Translations under genes and position numbers: made by a program | Assembly: GCA_020047885.1 (NCBI GenBank) | Contig: JAIFNF010000120.1 | Coordinates: 1 to 30,710, forward strand | Direction of reading: 5' to 3' | DNA length: 30,710 nt | DNA from: Gammaproteobacteria bacterium | GTDB lineage: Bacteria > Pseudomonadota > Gammaproteobacteria > Competibacterales > Competibacteraceae | Shown here: positions 10,892 to 20,174 of the stretch, piece by piece | How the letters are laid out: each line of letters opens with the position of its first letter | How positions within the stretch are numbered: position 1 is the stretch's first letter | Notes under the pieces: model-generated | Told to the model about the DNA's origin: nothing | Seen by the model: the letters and a program-made list of their open reading frames with translations, nothing else | The model's database searches: none

Positions 10892-13800
10892 TTAGGCCGG
10901 GCAAGATGATTGGGCGAGTAACTGCATAAAATCGTAATTGACGCTGGTGACCCCGAAATCCGGCTCGCGCTGGAAGGGGCGACGCAGGTAATGAACCTGA
11001 TGGGCATCATCTGGCAGGAACTCGACCATGGCGAGGATGTAGTCATCCGGCTTGTTGAGTGAATAGAGAATTTCGTTGCGGGTGACGGTGAGGGTGGCCG
11101 CCCCGGCTTGGCGACCCTTGACCTCGATGAAGCGCAACCGGCCAGTGCCGGGGATGCGCGATTCAATGTCGTAGCCCAGCCGGTCAAATTCCCGATCCAC
11201 CGGCTCAAAGCCCAGTTCCCGTTCGACGGCCATGACGATAGCGCGCGCCCGGGCGGCGGCAGCTTGGGTATCCGGCGCTGGGGTGGACGGGGCAACAACT
11301 TGACCGGTCATGGCCGCGAGCAAGCCGGCTGGCACCACCAGCAGACCGCCGATCACCACCGGTGGCAGTGGAGTCAGTTGCCGCTCCAGTTGCAGTTCGG
11401 CCAATCGCTGTTGCAGCCGGACTTCCAGGGCATCGGCCCGCTTGCGCGCCTCGGTCGAGTTGAGACGGGCATTGACCTTGCCGGCCTGCTCTTGCAGCTT
11501 TAATTCCTCGGCTCGATGATCCCAGTAATTGATCTCCTTGGTCAGGCGGTCCTTCACCGCCGCCTCGGTCTTGTCCAGTAACGGCAGCTTGCGCCCCTTC
11601 ACCTCCGCCAGATGTTCCGGGACGACATGAGCGATGGCGTAGCCTTGCACGGTCTTTTCGAGATCGCGACTGAGCCAGGCACATTCGGGGCGAGCAAGCA
11701 GCGCCGCTGCTTCGGGTTCGTCAGGCTGGAGAGGCCGGTAGTCCAGGTAGGGCGCGTAGTGCAGGTGGTGCGGGTCGCCAGTAGCGGTCAGTTCGATATA
11801 CAGCAGCCGCTTGGAAACCACCCGACGTTCACCGGTGCGGGTCAAGCTGGCATCCTGGAGGGCGTGTTCCAGACAGAACACCAAGCGCGGGGTACTGCCC
11901 GGATCGCGGTCGTCCACCAGCACCGTACCCCGGCGTAACAGATCGCGGTGCCGCTCCAGGGTCAGATCGAGCGTGGCGGCCAGGAGGGGATGACCGGGAC
12001 TGATCAGGGCGGCGAGGGGCTGGCCCAGTGGTGCCAGGAGGGTCTTGTCGAAGGTGATTCGTTCGTAGCGCGGCAGAAGCGGCTCACCGAGGCCGATCAG
12101 GCGATCCCGCTGGCGGATCAGGGCAGGAACGTGGGTAACTTCATAACGGCGCGGTTCGCGCTGCTTGAGCGCACCGCCCAAACGCTGGAAGGCGGCCAGA
12201 AAAAACGATTCGATGTAGTGCGGCTGCAATCGGCGCGCCTCGGCCCGCTCCATGTCCTCACGGATGCGGTACACCCGGCTGGCATCTAGGGTGTCATGCA
12301 CCAGCGCCCGTTCTTCCAGCAAGTCCTGAATTTGCTCCCGGTCGAAGGCATGGGCAATCACTTGAGCCAACCGGCCTCGCACCTCGGGCTGTTCCCCGTA
12401 ACGGATTGCCTCGATCAGCAACTCGCGCAGCGGTTTCCCCTCAAACTGCACCTTGCCCAGCACGTTGAACACCTGTCCGCCTAGCGCCTGGCGGGCCTGA
12501 TCCAACTTTTCCAGCAAGGTCCGGTAAACCTCACCCTCGCGGGTTTCCGTCGCCACCAGGTTCCACAGATGGCAAACTTCGGTCTGGCCGATCCGGTGAA
12601 TCCGGCCAAAGCGCTGTTCGAGCCGGTTGGGATTCCACGGCAGATCGTAATTGACCATCAGGTGGGCGCGTTGCAGGTTGATGCCTTCGCCGGCCGCGTC
12701 GGTGGCGATCAACACCCGCACCACCGGGTCCTGCTGGAAGGCTTCCTGAATCTTCAACCGCTGTTCGCGGCCCAGACCGCCATGAATGACCAGCACCGCC
12801 TCCTTCCGGCCCAGTAGGGTTGCGATGCGCCGCTCCAGATAGTTCAGGGTGTCGCGGTATTCGGTAAAGATGATCAGCTTCTGGCGGGGTGACGAGGTGG
12901 GCCGCGCCTTGGGGACGACGGCATAGTCTGGAGCCTCTGCCTCCGCCGCCCGATTGGCGATCGCGGCTGGGGTAAACACTTCCTCCAACAGACTGGCCAG
13001 TTCCCGCCATTTTCGATCTTCGCCGCTGCGGCAGACCGCCAACGCCAGCGCTTCCAGCCACACCAGGGTGGCGATCTCGGTCTTGAGTTCGACCAGAGTG
13101 CGTGCCGTGGTCGCTTGATCAAGAATCTGCGCTTCAGTTGCTTCGACTTCGGTTTCCGGCGCGTCATCCAGGTCATCAAGATCCTCGGCGTCGAGGATCG
13201 GACCCTCAGTCAGGTCGGGCTGGACTTGACCGCCCCGTTCGAGCAATTCCAGTTCGCGCTGGCGTTTTTCCAGCCGCTCCCGCCGCCGGTGCAACGATTG
13301 GTGGATCGCCTCGGGCGAGGAGGCCAGTCGCCGCTGGAGTACGGTCAGCGCGAACCCCACCGTACCGGCCCGCTTGTTGTTCTGTAAGGCTTCGGCCCGG
13401 TTGAATTCCTCCCGGACGTAATCCGTGACGGCTTTGTAAAGCTGAGCCTCGGCGGCGGAGAGCCGGTACGGCACGGTATGGGCGATGCGCTCGGGGAACA
13501 GCGGGGTGGCGTCGAAGGTGAACAGATTTTCCTTGACCATCCGCCGCATCAGGTCGGACACATCGGCGGTATGCACCCCATCGCGGAAGCGCCCCTCGAA
13601 ACGGTCGCCGTCGAGCAGGGCCATGAACAACTGAAAGTCGGCTTCCTTACCGTTATGCGGGGTGGCGGTCATCAACAGAAAGTGTCGGGTCAGCGTCGAG
13701 AGCAGTTGGCCCAGTTTGTAGCGTTTGGTGTATTGAATCTCCCCAACAAAGAAGGTGGCCGACAGCTTATGGGCTTCATCGCAGACCACCAGATCCCAGC

Positions 13801-14509
13801 GGCAGTCAGGGGCCTTGAGCTTGTCCTGGACGGATTCATTCCGCGCCAGTTTATCGAGGCGAGCAATGACCAAGTGGTTTTCCAGAAACCAGTTGCCGGT
13901 GCGGGCCGCTTCCAGTTTGTCGTTGGTCAAAATCTCGAAGGGCAGTTGGAACCGTCGGTAGAGTTCGTCCTGCCACTGTTCGGCCAAACTGCCGGGACAC
14001 ACCACCAGACAGCGTTGCAGGTCGCCCCGGGCGATCAGTTCCTTAATCAGCAGTCCGGCCATAATCGTTTTGCCGGCCCCCGGATCATCGGCCAGCAGAA
14101 ATCGCAACGGCTGGCGGGGCAGCATCGCCTCATAGACCGCTGTAATCTGGTGTGGCAACGGCTCGACCACGGCGCTGTGGACCGCCAGCAACGGATCGAA
14201 CAGGTGCGCCATCCGAATCCGGTGGGCTTCGGAGACCAGGCGGAACAATGCCCCATCGCCATCGAAGCTCCAAGGGCGGCCGGCCGTCACCCGTTCCAGA
14301 ACGGACTCACTGTCCCGATAGAGCAACTGGTTGCCCACCCGACCACTAGACTCCTTGTAGGTGATCTCGACGGCGGTGGAGCCATACCATTCCACGCTGA
14401 TCAGCGTCACCAGACCATCGGGCAGAATGCCACGCACGATAGAGTTGGGTTGGAGGTCTTCGAGTCTTATCACGGTGGTCGACAGCCAGTAGCCATGAGA
14501 AATTATCAT
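10892..14509 (-). CDS. SNF2-type helicase/ATPase with C-terminal DUF3883-like domain
   Basis: A 1205-residue superfamily 2 translocase, first gene of the defence operon. Motif I is ADDPGAGKT (140-148), motif II is DEAH (244-247) within DLVVCDEAHKLS, motif III is TATPHNG (281-287), and motif VI is RFGRIHRIGQ (about residue 635). An acidic insert near residues 440-460 separates the lobes. Residues about 1095-1185 (ELGFEPVDREFDRLGYDIES then RFIEVKGR) match DUF3883, a restriction-endonuclease-fold-like module often at the end of defence helicases; the D...EVK residues are visible. A GTG at 14473 (VIRLEDLQP) is an alternative start closer to the family's usual N-terminus; neither has a strong ribosome site. 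The protein probably tracks along or loads onto foreign DNA for the methyltransferase and ATPase partners. Confidence 0.92.
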   Translation of the reverse strand: MIISHGYWLSTTVIRLEDLQPNSIVRGILPDGLVTLISVEWYGSTAVEITYKESSGRVGNQLLYRDSESVLERVTAGRPWSFDGDGALFRLVSEAHRIRMAHLFDPLLAVHSAVVEPLPHQITAVYEAMLPRQPLRFLLADDPGAGKTIMAGLLIKELIARGDLQRCLVVCPGSLAEQWQDELYRRFQLPFEILTNDKLEAARTGNWFLENHLVIARLDKLARNESVQDKLKAPDCRWDLVVCDEAHKLSATFFVGEIQYTKRYKLGQLLSTLTRHFLLMTATPHNGKEADFQLFMALLDGDRFEGRFRDGVHTADVSDLMRRMVKENLFTFDATPLFPERIAHTVPYRLSAAEAQLYKAVTDYVREEFNRAEALQNNKRAGTVGFALTVLQRRLASSPEAIHQSLHRRRERLEKRQRELELLERGGQVQPDLTEGPILDAEDLDDLDDAPETEVEATEAQILDQATTARTLVELKTEIATLVWLEALALAVCRSGEDRKWRELASLLEEVFTPAAIANRAAEAEAPDYAVVPKARPTSSPRQKLIIFTEYRDTLNYLERRIATLLGRKEAVLVIHGGLGREQRLKIQEAFQQDPVVRVLIATDAAGEGINLQRAHLMVNYDLPWNPNRLEQRFGRIHRIGQTEVCHLWNLVATETREGEVYRTLLEKLDQARQALGGQVFNVLGKVQFEGKPLRELLIEAIRYGEQPEVRGRLAQVIAHAFDREQIQDLLEERALVHDTLDASRVYRIREDMERAEARRLQPHYIESFFLAAFQRLGGALKQREPRRYEVTHVPALIRQRDRLIGLGEPLLPRYERITFDKTLLAPLGQPLAALISPGHPLLAATLDLTLERHRDLLRRGTVLVDDRDPGSTPRLVFCLEHALQDASLTRTGERRVVSKRLLYIELTATGDPHHLHYAPYLDYRPLQPDEPEAAALLARPECAWLSRDLEKTVQGYAIAHVVPEHLAEVKGRKLPLLDKTEAAVKDRLTKEINYWDHRAEELKLQEQAGKVNARLNSTEARKRADALEVRLQQRLAELQLERQLTPLPPVVIGGLLVVPAGLLAAMTGQVVAPSTPAPDTQAAAARARAIVMAVERELGFEPVDREFDRLGYDIESRIPGTGRLRFIEVKGRQAGAATLTVTRNEILYSLNKPDDYILAMVEFLPDDAHQVHYLRRPFQREPDFGVTSVNYDFMQLLAQSSCPA

Positions 14510-14527
14510 TTTGAGGGTGAATATATG

Positions 14528-14556
14528 ACTATAGTACAGGTTGCCACCCTAATGAA
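14528..14556 (-). promoter_or_regulatory. candidate promoter of the defence operon
   Basis: On the minus strand, TTCATT (top 14551-14556) and TATAGT (top 14528-14533) are separated by exactly 17 bases, just upstream of the helicase start. The -10 differs from consensus at one base; the -35 matches only three of six. Predicted transcription would start about ten bases before the ATG at 14509, or about 45 before the GTG at 14473. Confidence 0.45.
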
Positions 14557-14921
14557 CGTGAGTTCTGGATAAGACGAGAGGGGTGGTGCGGGTTAGCAAA
14601 GCATAACCTGCCGCCGCCGAAAGTTCGCTTCCAGGCTAACCTGCGGCTGAAAGTTGACGCGGCTGGCCGTGTTCTGGCGCTATAGCCGGCAATGGGAATC
14701 GTCATTAACTCCGTGTTCCGGTTGCTGTAGCTTGAATTTTCGCCATCCGCCCGCAAATACTAGGTGCTGTGTCCGAAGTCGAACCGGGGTGCGGTGCGGT
14801 CTGATAGGATTATGCAATCGGTAAGATTTAGATAATCAATTAGATTAATCTGGCGCGCACGTCTAGACTTCATTCCATCGAACTTCACCACGTCGTTCCA
14901 TCAACCTCTGGAGGATATGCA
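14557..14921. other. intergenic region between the divergent defence operon and ahpC
   Basis: About 365 bases with no gene I can support. It should hold the ahpC promoter: the right half turns AT-rich (14801-14855) and includes the palindrome AGATTAATCT. The ahpC ribosome site GGAGGATAT lies at its end. Nothing recognisable was seen in 14557-14780. Confidence 0.6.
14804..14840 (+). promoter_or_regulatory. weak OxyR-like site upstream of ahpC
   Basis: Compared with the OxyR pattern of four ATAG/CTAT-type elements spaced about one helical turn apart, this stretch has ATAG at 14804, CAAT 11 bases on, a poor third element, and CAAT at the end. About 13 of the 20 constrained positions agree by my count. 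The location, about 80-120 bases before ahpC, suits peroxide control, but the match is imperfect. Confidence 0.3.
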
Positions 14922-15485
14922 ATGTCCCTGATCAACACCGAAATCAAGCCGTTCAAAGCCCAGGCCTATCACAACGGTAAATTCGATGAAGTCACGGAGG
15001 CCAACGTTAAGGGCAAATGGTCCGTGTTCTTTTTCTATCCCGCCGATTTTACTTTCGTCTGCCCGACCGAACTGGGTGACATGGCGGATCTGTATCCCGA
15101 ATTCCAGAAACTGGGTGTTGAAGTCTACTCGGTCTCGACGGACACCCACTTCACTCATAAAGCCTGGCATGACGCTTCGGACACGATCAAGAAGATCCAT
15201 TATCCGATGATTGGTGACCCCACTGGCGCGATTACCCGTGGTTTCGACGTGATGATTGAGGAAGCGGGCCTGGCGCTGCGCGGCACCTTCCTGGTCGATC
15301 CGGAAGGCCAGATCAAGGTCGCGGAAATCCATGACTTGGGCATTGGCCGTGACGCCGCCGAGTTGCTGCGCAAGGTTAAGGCCGCTCAGTACGTCGCTTC
15401 CCATCCGGGTGAAGTGTGCCCCGCCAAGTGGAAGGAAGGCGAAGCCACCCTGAAGCCGTCGCTGGATCTGGTCGGCAAGATCTAA
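14922..15485 (+). CDS. ahpC: alkyl hydroperoxide reductase subunit C (peroxiredoxin)
   Basis: A typical 2-Cys peroxiredoxin of 187 residues, the same length as the enterobacterial protein. It reduces hydrogen peroxide, organic peroxides and peroxynitrite in the cytoplasm. The peroxidatic cysteine is C47 in [13 protein letters not shown], and the resolving cysteine is C166 in EVCPAKW. The GGxxFLVD-type segment is present as [12 protein letters not shown] strong ribosome site (GGAGGATATGCA) precedes the ATG at 14922. The next gene, ahpF, encodes its disulfide reductase. Two hairpins separate the genes and may lower ahpF expression relative to ahpC, which would suit the larger amount of AhpC usually needed. 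Confidence 0.98.
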   Translation: MSLINTEIKPFKAQAYHNGKFDEVTEANVKGKWSVFFFYPADFTFVCPTELGDMADLYPEFQKLGVEVYSVSTDTHFTHKAWHDASDTIKKIHYPMIGDPTGAITRGFDVMIEEAGLALRGTFLVDPEGQIKVAEIHDLGIGRDAAELLRKVKAAQYVASHPGEVCPAKWKEGEATLKPSLDLVGKI

Positions 15486-15499
15486 GCCGCCGCGATTGA

Positions 15500-15520
15500 C
15501 CTGGGCGATTGTTGCCCAGG
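15500..15520 (+). other. stem-loop between ahpC and ahpF (first)
   Basis: CCTGGGC (15500-15506) pairs perfectly with GCCCAGG (15514-15520) around a 7-base loop, 15 bases after the ahpC stop. No U-tract follows, so it may be an mRNA stabiliser or a pause hairpin. Confidence 0.6.
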
Positions 15521-15533
15521 GCGTTAGCTCCCT

Positions 15534-15560
15534 CAGCCGGCTTAATGCCGGCTGTGTTTT
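15534..15560 (+). terminator. probable (leaky) intrinsic terminator between ahpC and ahpF
   Basis: CAGCCGGC (15534-15541) pairs perfectly with GCCGGCTG (15547-15554) around TTAAT and is followed by TGTTTT. The T-run is short, so partial termination with read-through into ahpF is likely. Confidence 0.65.
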
Positions 15561-15612
15561 AAGTGCGCCGCGTTGCTGCGGGCACCGCCCTTTTATCTGA
15601 GAAGGAACCGCC

Positions 15613-17166
15613 ATGCTTGACGCCAATATCAAAACGCAACTGAAAGCCTATCTGGAAAAAGTCACGCAGCCCATCGAGATCGTGGCTTCACTGGACGACA
15701 GCGATAAGTCGCATGAAATGCAGGCACTGCTCAATGACCTGGTCGGTTTGACCGACAAGATCACGGTCACTGAATCTCGCAGCGATGCCGAGCGCAAGCC
15801 CTCATTTTCCCTCAATCGCCAAGGCGCGAACCTGGGCGTGCGCTTTGCCGGCCTGCCCATGGGTCATGAATTCACGTCGCTGATTTTGGCGTTACTGCAA
15901 GTGGGTGGTCATCCGCCTAAAGTGGCGCCTGAAGTCATCGAACAGATCCGCAATCTCGATGGCCAATTCCACTTCGAGACCTATATTTCGCTGTCCTGCC
16001 ACAACTGCCCGGAAGTGGTGCAGGCGCTGAACCTGATGGCGGTGATCAATCCCAATATCCGCCACACGATGATCGACGGGGCGCTGTTCCAACAGGAAGT
16101 CGAAGAACGTCAGGTCATGGCGGTGCCGATGGTGTTCCTGAACGGCCAGATCTTCGGTCAGGGCCGGATGGAATTGGCTGAAATTCTGGCGAAAGTCGAT
16201 ACTGGTGCGGCTGCCCGTGATGCGCAGAAATTGTCGGCCAAAGAACCTTTCGATGTCCTCGTGATTGGCGGCGGACCCGCTGGCGCGTCAGCAGCGATCT
16301 ATGCGGCGCGCAAGGGTATCCGCACTGGCATCGTCGCGGAGCGCTTCGGCGGTCAGGTAATGGACACGCTGGGCATCGAAAACTTTATCTCGATCAAGGA
16401 GACGGAAGGCCCCAAGCTGGTAATGGCGCTGGAGGAGCATGTCAAACAGTACGAAGTCGAAGTCATGAACCATCAACGCGCCGCGAAGATCGTCCCGGGC
16501 ACTTTGGCCGAAGTACAACTCGAAAATGGCGGCGTACTCAGAGCCAAAACCGTGATCCTCGCCACTGGTGCCCGCTGGCGCAACATGAATGTGCCGGGTG
16601 AAAAGGAATTCAGCGGCAAGGGCGTGGCCTACTGCCCGCATTGTGATGGCCCGTTGTTCAAAGGCAAGCGTGTCGCAGTGATCGGCGGCGGTAACTCGGG
16701 CGTTGAAGCGGCGATTGACTTGGCTGGCATCGTGAGCCACGTTACGCTGCTGGAATTTGCCGATGAACTGCGCGCCGATGCGGTATTGCAGAAGAAGCTC
16801 CATAGCCTGCCGAACGCGACAGTGATCAAGAGCGCACAGACTAAGGAAGTGACAGGCAATGACAAGGTTAGCGGTCTGATGTACCAGGACCGGATAACCG
16901 GCGAGACGCACTGGCTCGAACTCGAAGGTATTTTCGTGCAGATTGGCCTGCTGCCGAATACTGATTTCCTGAAGGACACGCTTGAACTTACCCGGACTGG
17001 CGAGGTTGTCATCGATCCCAAAGGTCATACTTCGGTACCCGGCGTATTTGCCGCCGGCGACTGCACCACAGTGCCATACAAGCAGATCATTATTGCGATG
17101 GGCGAAGGGGCGAAGGCGTCGCTATCGGCCTTCGATCACCTGATTCGCAGTTCAGCACCGGCCTGA
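15613..17166 (+). CDS. ahpF: alkyl hydroperoxide reductase subunit F (NADH-dependent AhpC reductase)
   Basis: A 517-residue flavoprotein that passes electrons from NADH through FAD and two disulfides to AhpC. The N-terminal domain (about 1-200) is a double thioredoxin fold with the active disulfide CHNC (C129, C132), the same positions as in the enteric enzyme. The C-terminal part is thioredoxin-reductase-like, with FAD motif [10 protein letters not shown] (219-228), redox disulfide CPHC (C341, C344), NAD-binding [10 protein letters not shown] (358-367) and the closing FAD motif GVFAAGDCT. The ribosome site GAAGGAA precedes the start. The gene is 127 bases after ahpC across two hairpins. Its last 15 bases overlap the converging end of a methyltransferase pseudogene. 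Function is well supported. Confidence 0.98.
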   Translation: MLDANIKTQLKAYLEKVTQPIEIVASLDDSDKSHEMQALLNDLVGLTDKITVTESRSDAERKPSFSLNRQGANLGVRFAGLPMGHEFTSLILALLQVGGHPPKVAPEVIEQIRNLDGQFHFETYISLSCHNCPEVVQALNLMAVINPNIRHTMIDGALFQQEVEERQVMAVPMVFLNGQIFGQGRMELAEILAKVDTGAAARDAQKLSAKEPFDVLVIGGGPAGASAAIYAARKGIRTGIVAERFGGQVMDTLGIENFISIKETEGPKLVMALEEHVKQYEVEVMNHQRAAKIVPGTLAEVQLENGGVLRAKTVILATGARWRNMNVPGEKEFSGKGVAYCPHCDGPLFKGKRVAVIGGGNSGVEAAIDLAGIVSHVTLLEFADELRADAVLQKKLHSLPNATVIKSAQTKEVTGNDKVSGLMYQDRITGETHWLELEGIFVQIGLLPNTDFLKDTLELTRTGEVVIDPKGHTSVPGVFAAGDCTTVPYKQIIIAMGEGAKASLSAFDHLIRSSAPA

Positions 17167-17985
17167 ACGCCGCATTATTCCTGGACAGGCAAGGAAGCCT
17201 GTTTGTGGTGTCTTTCCGGTAAAATTCAGGACAGGCTCCAGAATATGGGCCGCCAGATGCCGGATAACCGGGACGGCTAAACCATCGCCAACCAAATGAT
17301 AGGCATCATTATATTTTTTTGGCAGCCTGTAGTTATCCGACAACCCCATTAATCGCGCGGCTTCGCGTGGAGACAAAAGCCGGGAGCGAATGTTCTCACC
17401 TTCTACAATGAGAATGGTTTGGCGACTCGATCCGCCCAAGGGCGTCCTCAGGCATCCTGCAACATCATCAAAGCGTACTTCAGCGCGTTGCACGCCGTGG
17501 CGGGTGCGCTTATAGACGCTGCCAACCCTCCACTGTCCAGTCGCTTGCGCCATGGATACCTTGGCGCGGTTAATCTCTGACATCATGCTGAGTAGACGGT
17601 GGGTTTCTTCTGGCGTATGCCAGTTAACGCCTTTGGGTTCGCTCTCAATCAAATCGGCAAAAACCGTAATACGAGGTGGGGGGGTGGGCAGTCGCCACCA
17701 AATCCAATGCCGCCGCACCTCCAGTGAACATTGGGCGACTCGCTCCCGGAGTGTTGCCGAATGCCAGAGCGGGTCAGGAGTGGCGTTTTTAACCGCTTGG
17801 GGAATTTCCACGTCGGCCCTGACGCTAATCATGAACAAACGGGGGCGGGACTGGGTGGGGTAAGCCGTCGCTTTTTTCTCATCAATGTCATTAGCGAACA
17901 GGCATCGCCATCCTTCAGCTAACCCGGTTCGCGCCATGCCGCCGCCCGCAAAGAATTCATAAAATTCAGCATACGCATCTCCCTA
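17152..17985 (-). pseudogene. broken cytosine-C5 DNA methyltransferase (frameshift and internal deletion)
   Basis: The reading frame holds the start and end of a C5-cytosine methyltransferase but not its middle. Motif I is FYEFFAGGGMARTGLAEGW, followed by FANDIDEKKA. It then jumps straight to the motif VIII region QSRPRLF; motif IV (catalytic PCQ) and motif VI (ENV) are absent, a loss of roughly 100 residues. A plausible target-recognition region follows, then motif X as VGDGLAVPV. The ATG codons with a good GGGAG site near 17985 (reading MRMLNF) are one base out of frame with YEFFAGGG. One extra T in the TTTT run would restore MLNFYEFFAGGG, so a one-T loss is likely. The in-frame ATG at 17937 falls inside motif I. 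It cannot be an active methyltransferase and lies downstream of the feo genes. Confidence 0.8.
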
Positions 17986-18054
17986 GCGATGGTTTAGACC
18001 GTTTTCATGCGGCCACCAAAGGCGCACTTGGAGGTTTTTAACCGACATTCGCTG

Positions 18055-18261
18055 TCAACGGCCAATCCGCGTCTTCAGGCAAGACCCCAGCGCACAACCT
18101 TGACAACCATCACCCGTGATGGGCGGTGCAGTCTCGGCGCATTCAGCCTCAGTGACAGGCTGCCGCCGGTTCCCGCGCAGTGTGGAATAGCCAATCCGCA
18201 TCAGTCCAAACACCGCGCCCACGACAATCAACAGCGCCAAACCATCCTGCCAGTTCATCAT
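18055..18261 (-). CDS. FeoB-associated Cys-rich membrane protein
   Basis: A 68-residue protein with one membrane helix near the N-terminus (residues 7-20, GLALLIVVGAVFGL), a basic stretch (RGNRRQ) and a cysteine cluster near the C-terminus (GCQGCALGSC: C53, C56, C61). This size, layout and position directly after feoB match the FeoB-associated Cys-rich protein family, proposed to help FeoB in ferrous iron uptake, perhaps as an iron-binding partner like FeoC. The start overlaps the feoB stop by one base (TGATG), so translation is coupled; the second Met at 18258 is an alternative start. The family call rests on a short sequence, but context supports it strongly. Confidence 0.8.
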   Translation of the reverse strand: MMNWQDGLALLIVVGAVFGLMRIGYSTLRGNRRQPVTEAECAETAPPITGDGCQGCALGSCLKTRIGR

Positions 18262-20174
18262 CAACCTCCCCCCAGCGCCAGCGCGACCCGGTAGGTGATG
18301 AAGGCGGCGATGTAGGCCAGTGCCATGAGATAAACGAACATGAAGACCGGCCAGCGCCAGGAATTGGTTTCGCGGCGGGCGGCGGCCAGCGTCGCCAGAC
18401 ATTGCGGGGCGAACACATACCAGGCCAGCAACGCCAGCGCCGTCGCCAACGTCCAGTCATGCGCCAGCGTCGTCGCCAGGGCTTCCGTCACGGTGCCTTC
18501 ATCACCGCTCAGGGCGTACACCGTGCCGAGCGCTGCTACTGCCACTTCCCGCGCCGCCAGTCCCGGCACCAAAGCAATAGCAATCTGCCAGTTAAAACCG
18601 ATGGGCGCGAGTACCGGTTCCAGTCCTCGCCCAATGATCCCGGCGAAGCTGTAATAAATCGCCGGTTCGGTCGCCCCGTTCGGCGCGGCAGGAAAGGTCA
18701 GCAGGAACCACAGAATGACCATCAGGCTCAGGATGATCGTGCCGATCCGCCGCAGAAAGATTTTGGCGCGTTCTAGCAGACCCAGCAGGACATTCGTCAG
18801 GTTCGGCCATTTATAACTGGGCAATTCCATCAACAACGGCTGGCGCTGGCCGCGTAACAGGGTCAGGCGCAATACGCTGGCGACCAACAGCGCGGCGATG
18901 ATGCCGGCGGCATACAGGCCGAACATGACCAGCCCCTGCAAACCGATACCGCCCCAGACGGTGGTGTTGGGGATGAACGCGGCAATGACCAGGACGTAGA
19001 CGGGTAGACGAGCCGAACAGGTCATCAACGGTGCAATCAGAATAGTCGTCAGACGATCCAGCGGATGCGCGATGGTGCGAGCCGCCATGATGCCGGGAAT
19101 CGCGCAGGCGAAGCTGGACAGCAGCGGAATAAAGGCGCGGCCGTTCAACCCGACGCTGCTCATCAGGCGATCCATCAGGAAGGCGGCGCGGGTCATGTAG
19201 CCGGAATCTTCCAGCAACAAGATGAACAGAAACAGCAGCAGAATCTGTGGCAAAAAGATGACTACACCGCCGACCCCGGCGAGAATGCCATCAATCAACA
19301 GGCTTTTGAGCAAGCCCTCGTTCAAATACGCAGCCAGCCCTCCCTGCAAGGCGACGATGCCGCCGTCGATCCACTCCATCGGCGCTGCCGCCCAACTGAA
19401 GACCGCTTGGAACATGAAAAACAGGATACTGCATAGAATCAGTGGCCCGGCTACCGGGTGCAGCAGAACCTGATCAAGTTGCCGGGTCAGGCGCTCCGGC
19501 ACACCTTCCTGAACGATAGCGTCCTGCAACACCCGTTCGACTTCCCGATGGTAGGCGCGAATCGCGTCCGGAGACGGCTCGACCCACGCTGAGGTTGCGG
19601 CAAAATCACCGGTCACGGTGGGTTGGTTCAGCAGCGCATCGATCTGATTCAGCAGATCCCGCACGCCATGCTTATGCATGGCGACCGTAGTGACGACCGG
19701 AATACCCAGTTCGGTGGACAAGCGCTCCAGACTGATCTGACAGCCGCGTTTCTGGGCAATATCCATCATATTCAGCACCAGAATCAGTGGCTGGCCCAGT
19801 GACCGGAGTTCCAGCAGCAACCGCAGATGCTGGGCGAGGTTGGTCGCGTCGGTGACGCAGACCACCGCATCCGGCAACGCTTCCTGGGCGTGCCGCCCGA
19901 GGACGACATCGCGGGTAATGACCTCATCGGGACTGCGGGCGCGCAGGCTATAGCTGCCCGGCAGATCGAGGATTTCCACCGCGTGACCAGCGGGCGTCCG
20001 CAACCGGCCACTTTTGCGCTCGACAGTGACGCCCGGATAGTTACCGGTCTTCTGCCGACTGCCGGTCAGGGTATTGAACAGGGTGGTTTTGCCGCTGTTA
20101 GGCGGACCGACCAGCGCGATCCGGGCTTGCCGGATCGGATCCAGGGTCAGCACTCCAGCGGTCATGACAGGCAC
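18261..20174 (-). CDS. feoB: ferrous iron transporter FeoB
   Basis: A 637-residue GTP-gated ferrous iron permease of the inner membrane, shorter than the roughly 770-residue enterobacterial form. The N-terminal G domain has G1 GPPNSGKTT (23-31), G2 in NYPGVTVE (T50), G3 DLPG (70-73) and G4 NMMD (135-138). A short helical spacer leads into two Gate-type membrane halves with the conserved cysteine segments SFACAIPGIMAART and MTCSARLPVY. The start overlaps the feoA stop by about 13 bases; a second Met (residue 4, 20165) is an alternative. It forms an operon with feoA upstream and a Cys-rich partner downstream. A Fur-like site lies upstream of feoA. Assignment is secure. Confidence 0.97.
   Translation of the reverse strand: MPVMTAGVLTLDPIRQARIALVGPPNSGKTTLFNTLTGSRQKTGNYPGVTVERKSGRLRTPAGHAVEILDLPGSYSLRARSPDEVITRDVVLGRHAQEALPDAVVCVTDATNLAQHLRLLLELRSLGQPLILVLNMMDIAQKRGCQISLERLSTELGIPVVTTVAMHKHGVRDLLNQIDALLNQPTVTGDFAATSAWVEPSPDAIRAYHREVERVLQDAIVQEGVPERLTRQLDQVLLHPVAGPLILCSILFFMFQAVFSWAAAPMEWIDGGIVALQGGLAAYLNEGLLKSLLIDGILAGVGGVVIFLPQILLLFLFILLLEDSGYMTRAAFLMDRLMSSVGLNGRAFIPLLSSFACAIPGIMAARTIAHPLDRLTTILIAPLMTCSARLPVYVLVIAAFIPNTTVWGGIGLQGLVMFGLYAAGIIAALLVASVLRLTLLRGQRQPLLMELPSYKWPNLTNVLLGLLERAKIFLRRIGTIILSLMVILWFLLTFPAAPNGATEPAIYYSFAGIIGRGLEPVLAPIGFNWQIAIALVPGLAAREVAVAALGTVYALSGDEGTVTEALATTLAHDWTLATALALLAWYVFAPQCLATLAAARRETNSWRWPVFMFVYLMALAYIAAFITYRVALALGGG

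Noticed and set aside
14524..14571. 15-codon plus-strand frame (MTIVQVATLMNVSSG) near the operon promoter
   Set aside because: Too short, no clear ribosome site, and it overlaps the candidate promoter on the other strand.
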